From: Cyclonatronum proteinivorum
GTDB lineage: Bacteria > Bacteroidota > Rhodothermia > Balneolales > Cyclonatronaceae
NCBI RefSeq assembly: GCF_003353065.1
Contig: NZ_CP027806.1
Coordinates: 3,244,501 to 3,308,500, forward strand
DNA: 64,000 nt
Direction of reading: 5' to 3'
Shown here: one piece after another, positions 61,681-64,000 of the stretch
Numbering within the stretch: position 1 is the stretch's first letter
How the letters are laid out: each line of letters begins with the position of its first letter
Translations under genes and position numbers: made by a program
The notes under the pieces: generated by a model
Told to the model about the DNA's origin: nothing
Databases searched by the model: none
What the model saw: only the letters and a program-made list of their open reading frames with translations

Positions 61681-63363
61681 CTACGTTTGTGAAGTCCATT
61701 GCTGCACAATGGGAAGCCGTCTGCCGCTGCCAAAAGCTTTAGCACTTACCCGCAATCCCGGGGCGGCCTGCCGCCGCTTATATTCGTTCAGGTCAACGAG
61801 TCGCAGCACCCGTCGTATTTCGGCCTCGTCCACCTCCTGCAGCGCCTTCGTGATTTCTTCCCGGCTTTGCTGCAGCTCGATATAGCGGTAGAGAATGGCG
61901 TCGAGCACATCGTACTCCGGCAGGGAGTCCGTATCCTTCTGATCGGGACGCAGCTCAGCGCTCGGCGGCTTGGTGATGATGGCATTGGGGATGAGCTCCC
62001 GGCCGTACCAGCTGTCGTTGAGCCAACGGCACATCTCAAAAACCTCGGTTTTGTATACGTCGGCAAGTACTGAAAGCCCGCCCGCCATATCCCCGTACAA
62101 GGTACAGTAGCCAACCGCCATCTCTGATTTATTTCCCGTGTTGAGAAGCATGTGACCAAACTTGTTTGATACGGCCATGAGCAGCACCCCGCGGCTGCGG
62201 CTCTGCAGGTTTTCCTCCGCAATTCCAAAGGCAGTACCCTCGAAGAGCGGGGCTAAAGCATGCAGATAAGCGTCATACAGGTTTTTGATGGGGATTTGCT
62301 CGAACTGAATACCCAGGTTTTCCGCCAGCACGCGCGAGTCTTCCACACTGCCGCCGGACGAAAAAGCCGAAGGCATTGTAATCGCCGTCACATTCTCCGG
62401 TCCAAGGGCTTCCGCGGCAATCACGCTCACCAGGGCGGAATCAATGCCACCGCTCAGGCCCAGCACAACTTTGCTGCCGAAGGCCGTCTTTCTCAGATAA
62501 TCGCGAAGTCCCATCACAAGCGCCCGGAACAGCCGCTCGGGTCGCGCAGGAAGCTGCACCTCAGCGGCCGGACCTTCGGTATCCCATCGTCCGTCTTTTT
62601 TGAAGAGCGTTACATCCTCCGTGCCGGTTCCGAAAAGCGCCGCCCGGCAGATAATTTCCCCGCGGGCATTCAGCGCCATACTGTCACCATCAAAAATAAG
62701 CTCCGTATTGGCACCGGCCTGATTCACGTAAATAATCGGCAGTTCCAGCTTTTCCGCGTGGTTCTGAAGCATACGCGCACGCAGCTCCGGCTTTTTCTGC
62801 GTGAATGGGGAAGCCGAAATATTGATCAGCACTTCCGCCCCGTCCCGCTTCAGTTCCTCTGCCGGATTGATATCGTACACGTGGTAAATCACCTCGTTTT
62901 CGTTGTTCCAGATGTCCTCACAAATCGTGATACCGAGTTTCACGCCCTTAAAAGAAACGGTTTTGCGTGAAGTCTCCGGCTCGAAGTAGCGGAACTCATC
63001 AAACACATCATAGGTAGGCAGCAGGCTTTTGCGTGCCGTTTGCAGGATTTTGCCGTGCTGCGCCAGCAAAGCTGCGTTATACAGCGGGCGGCCGGCTCCG
63101 TTTCTGTTGCGTACCGGTGATCCGAAAATCACGCCCGTCTCACCGGTTGAAGCGATGAAATCCTCAACATGCCGCTCAATGGACCGGATAAAATCGCGGC
63201 GCTCGAGCAAATCAAGCGGCGGATATCCGCACACGCAAAGCTCGGGAAACACCAGCAAATCCACCTCATCCTGAAGGGCTGTTTCATAGGCCTCACGCAT
63301 AAGCCTGAGATTTCCGGAAATATCACCAATGGTGGGGTTCAGCTGTGCGAGTCTGATTTTCAT
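61681..63363 (-). CDS. nadE: Glutamine-dependent NAD+ synthetase
   Basis: 560 residues in the two-domain form. The N-terminal nitrilase-type amidase (1-260) has the catalytic Glu41 in VFPELCVCGYPP, Lys112 in RKSLLPTYDVFDE and Cys148 in GITICEDIW. The synthetase domain carries the pyrophosphate-binding SGGIDS (304-309) and VGYCTLYGDMAGG. It converts deamido-NAD, ATP and glutamine-derived ammonia into NAD. Start at the ATG encoding MKIRLAQLNPTIGD; next upstream gene is divergent. Confidence 0.96.
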   Translation of the reverse strand: MKIRLAQLNPTIGDISGNLRLMREAYETALQDEVDLLVFPELCVCGYPPLDLLERRDFIRSIERHVEDFIASTGETGVIFGSPVRNRNGAGRPLYNAALLAQHGKILQTARKSLLPTYDVFDEFRYFEPETSRKTVSFKGVKLGITICEDIWNNENEVIYHVYDINPAEELKRDGAEVLINISASPFTQKKPELRARMLQNHAEKLELPIIYVNQAGANTELIFDGDSMALNARGEIICRAALFGTGTEDVTLFKKDGRWDTEGPAAEVQLPARPERLFRALVMGLRDYLRKTAFGSKVVLGLSGGIDSALVSVIAAEALGPENVTAITMPSAFSSGGSVEDSRVLAENLGIQFEQIPIKNLYDAYLHALAPLFEGTAFGIAEENLQSRSRGVLLMAVSNKFGHMLLNTGNKSEMAVGYCTLYGDMAGGLSVLADVYKTEVFEMCRWLNDSWYGRELIPNAIITKPPSAELRPDQKDTDSLPEYDVLDAILYRYIELQQSREEITKALQEVDEAEIRRVLRLVDLNEYKRRQAAPGLRVSAKAFGSGRRLPIVQQWTSQT

Positions 63364-63460
63364 ATTCTGTAAAGCAGTTAAGTTGAGTACCTTTTAAGCT
63401 TTTCAATTCCGGCTGCATTTCCGGTTTTAGCAAACGCGCCATCCTTCAATCCAAACCTGT

Positions 63461-63958
63461 ATGCCCCACGCTGAATTCCCGCTGCAAGGCCATCCCGCAA
63501 ACGAGATCCGGATCGAACGACTTCCCCGCAAAGAGCTGGGCCGGCTTTCTGAACTGAACTTCGAAATTTTCCGGGAAAAACGCATCATCAACCACAAAAC
63601 CCATCCCTTTCTGGTCATCCTCGCAGCCTTCGCGGGTGACATCCCGGTGGGCTTCAAAATCGGATACGGCAGAAAAGAAGGTGAATTTTACTCGGCCAAG
63701 GGCGGGGTGCTGCCGGGCTTTCGGCGCCGGAAACTTGCCGACACCATGATGAAGCAAATGCTCGAAATTGCCCGGGAAGCACGCTATGAAGTTTTCACGT
63801 ACGACACTTTTCCGAACATGAATCCGGGCATGCTGATTATGGGCTTCAGTTACGGCTTCCGGGTGACCTATGCCGGCTACAACGCCCGCTACAACGACTA
63901 CCAAATCACCCTAAGCCTCAAGCTGAAGGACCTTCCCGCCTCAAAGCTTTTGAAGTAA
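63461..63958 (+). CDS. GNAT-family acetyltransferase
   Basis: 165 residues with an acetyltransferase fold: a short basic N-terminal part, the core strand ILAAFAGDIPVGFKIGY, then SAKGGVLPGFRRRKLADTMM, which resembles the Q/RxxGxG/A acetyl-CoA loop in a modified form (GFRRRKLA), followed by helix and the strands YEVFTYDTFPNMNPGM and GFSYGFRVTYAG. Substrate unknown. It is divergent from nadE, with a short 97-base spacer, and the last gene in the window. Confidence 0.78.
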   Translation: MPHAEFPLQGHPANEIRIERLPRKELGRLSELNFEIFREKRIINHKTHPFLVILAAFAGDIPVGFKIGYGRKEGEFYSAKGGVLPGFRRRKLADTMMKQMLEIAREARYEVFTYDTFPNMNPGMLIMGFSYGFRVTYAGYNARYNDYQITLSLKLKDLPASKLLK

Positions 63959-64000
63959 AAGCCCGAAATCCTTATTCATTTCAATAAAACGCCTCAGCAC

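Noticed and set aside
63941-64000. Minus-strand open frame that would end at 63941, overlapping the GNAT gene tail
   Set aside because: Only 19 codons visible; too short to support as a gene although a convergent gene beyond the window is possible.
1-64000. CRISPR arrays, phage genes, rRNA or tRNA operons
   Set aside because: No regularly spaced repeats, phage structural genes or conserved RNA cores were seen on reading both strands.

Overview
The window looks like chromosomal DNA of a Gram-negative member of the Bacteroidota/Balneolota (FCB) group. The evidence is several secreted proteins with type IX secretion (T9SS) C-terminal sorting domains, two PorV-type outer-membrane proteins, a TonB-dependent receptor with a carboxypeptidase-like N-terminal domain, BamA followed by three Skp/OmpH chaperones, a GTP-type PEP carboxykinase, and promoter elements of the form TAnnTTTG. 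Balneolota (Rhodothermus/Cyclonatronum-like) is my best guess; no rRNA is present to settle it. I saw no tRNA, rRNA, CRISPR array or prophage. Most genes lie on the minus strand.

Layout. 1-1312: 3'-truncated gamma-glutamyltransferase (the gene runs off the left edge). 1313-3850: gene-poor stretch with a small membrane protein, a lipoprotein and the first copy of a MITE-like repeat. 3851-10078: glycan locus with a secreted GH13 amylase, a LacI-type regulator and a secreted protein with starch-binding-like domains. 10201-23825: six-gene minus-strand operon (PPIase lipoprotein, TonB receptor, T9SS cargo A, PorV copy, T9SS cargo B, second PorV copy). The two PorV proteins are identical although their genes differ at about 16 silent positions. 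24677-33112: ispG, two tandem rhomboid proteases, a CrtI-like oxidoreductase, an enoyl-CoA hydratase-like protein and PEP carboxykinase, with a second repeat family and a second MITE-like copy in the gaps. 33113-33757: REP-associated tyrosine transposase with a palindrome in frame inside its coding region. 33927-40985: EF-G paralogue, asparaginase, a small membrane protein, a DNA glycosylase-like protein, a DUF420/CtaM-like protein and a CobW-type metal chaperone with a zinc-repressor-like operator. 41341-50050: plus-strand operon of sensor kinase, FecR-domain protein and a 1595-residue protein with about twelve PKD-like repeats. 50198-63363: cupin protein, three Skp homologues, bamA, uppS, ribH, PHP phosphoesterase, S41 protease, LysM/lytic transglycosylase and nadE, all minus strand. 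63461-63958: GNAT acetyltransferase on plus.

How the genes fit together. Much of the window builds or populates the cell envelope: uppS supplies the polyprenyl carrier, BamA plus Skp homologues assemble outer-membrane barrels, and the S41 protease and MltD-like enzyme remodel wall and periplasm. The PPIase/TonB/T9SS/PorV operon exports large surface proteins. The amylase and its LacI neighbour suggest alpha-glucan use. The most unusual items are the repeated T9SS cargo plus PorV cassette, the inverted-repeat element family with a large fold-back, the palindrome embedded in a transposase gene, and a glycosylase-like protein lacking the expected catalytic aspartate.
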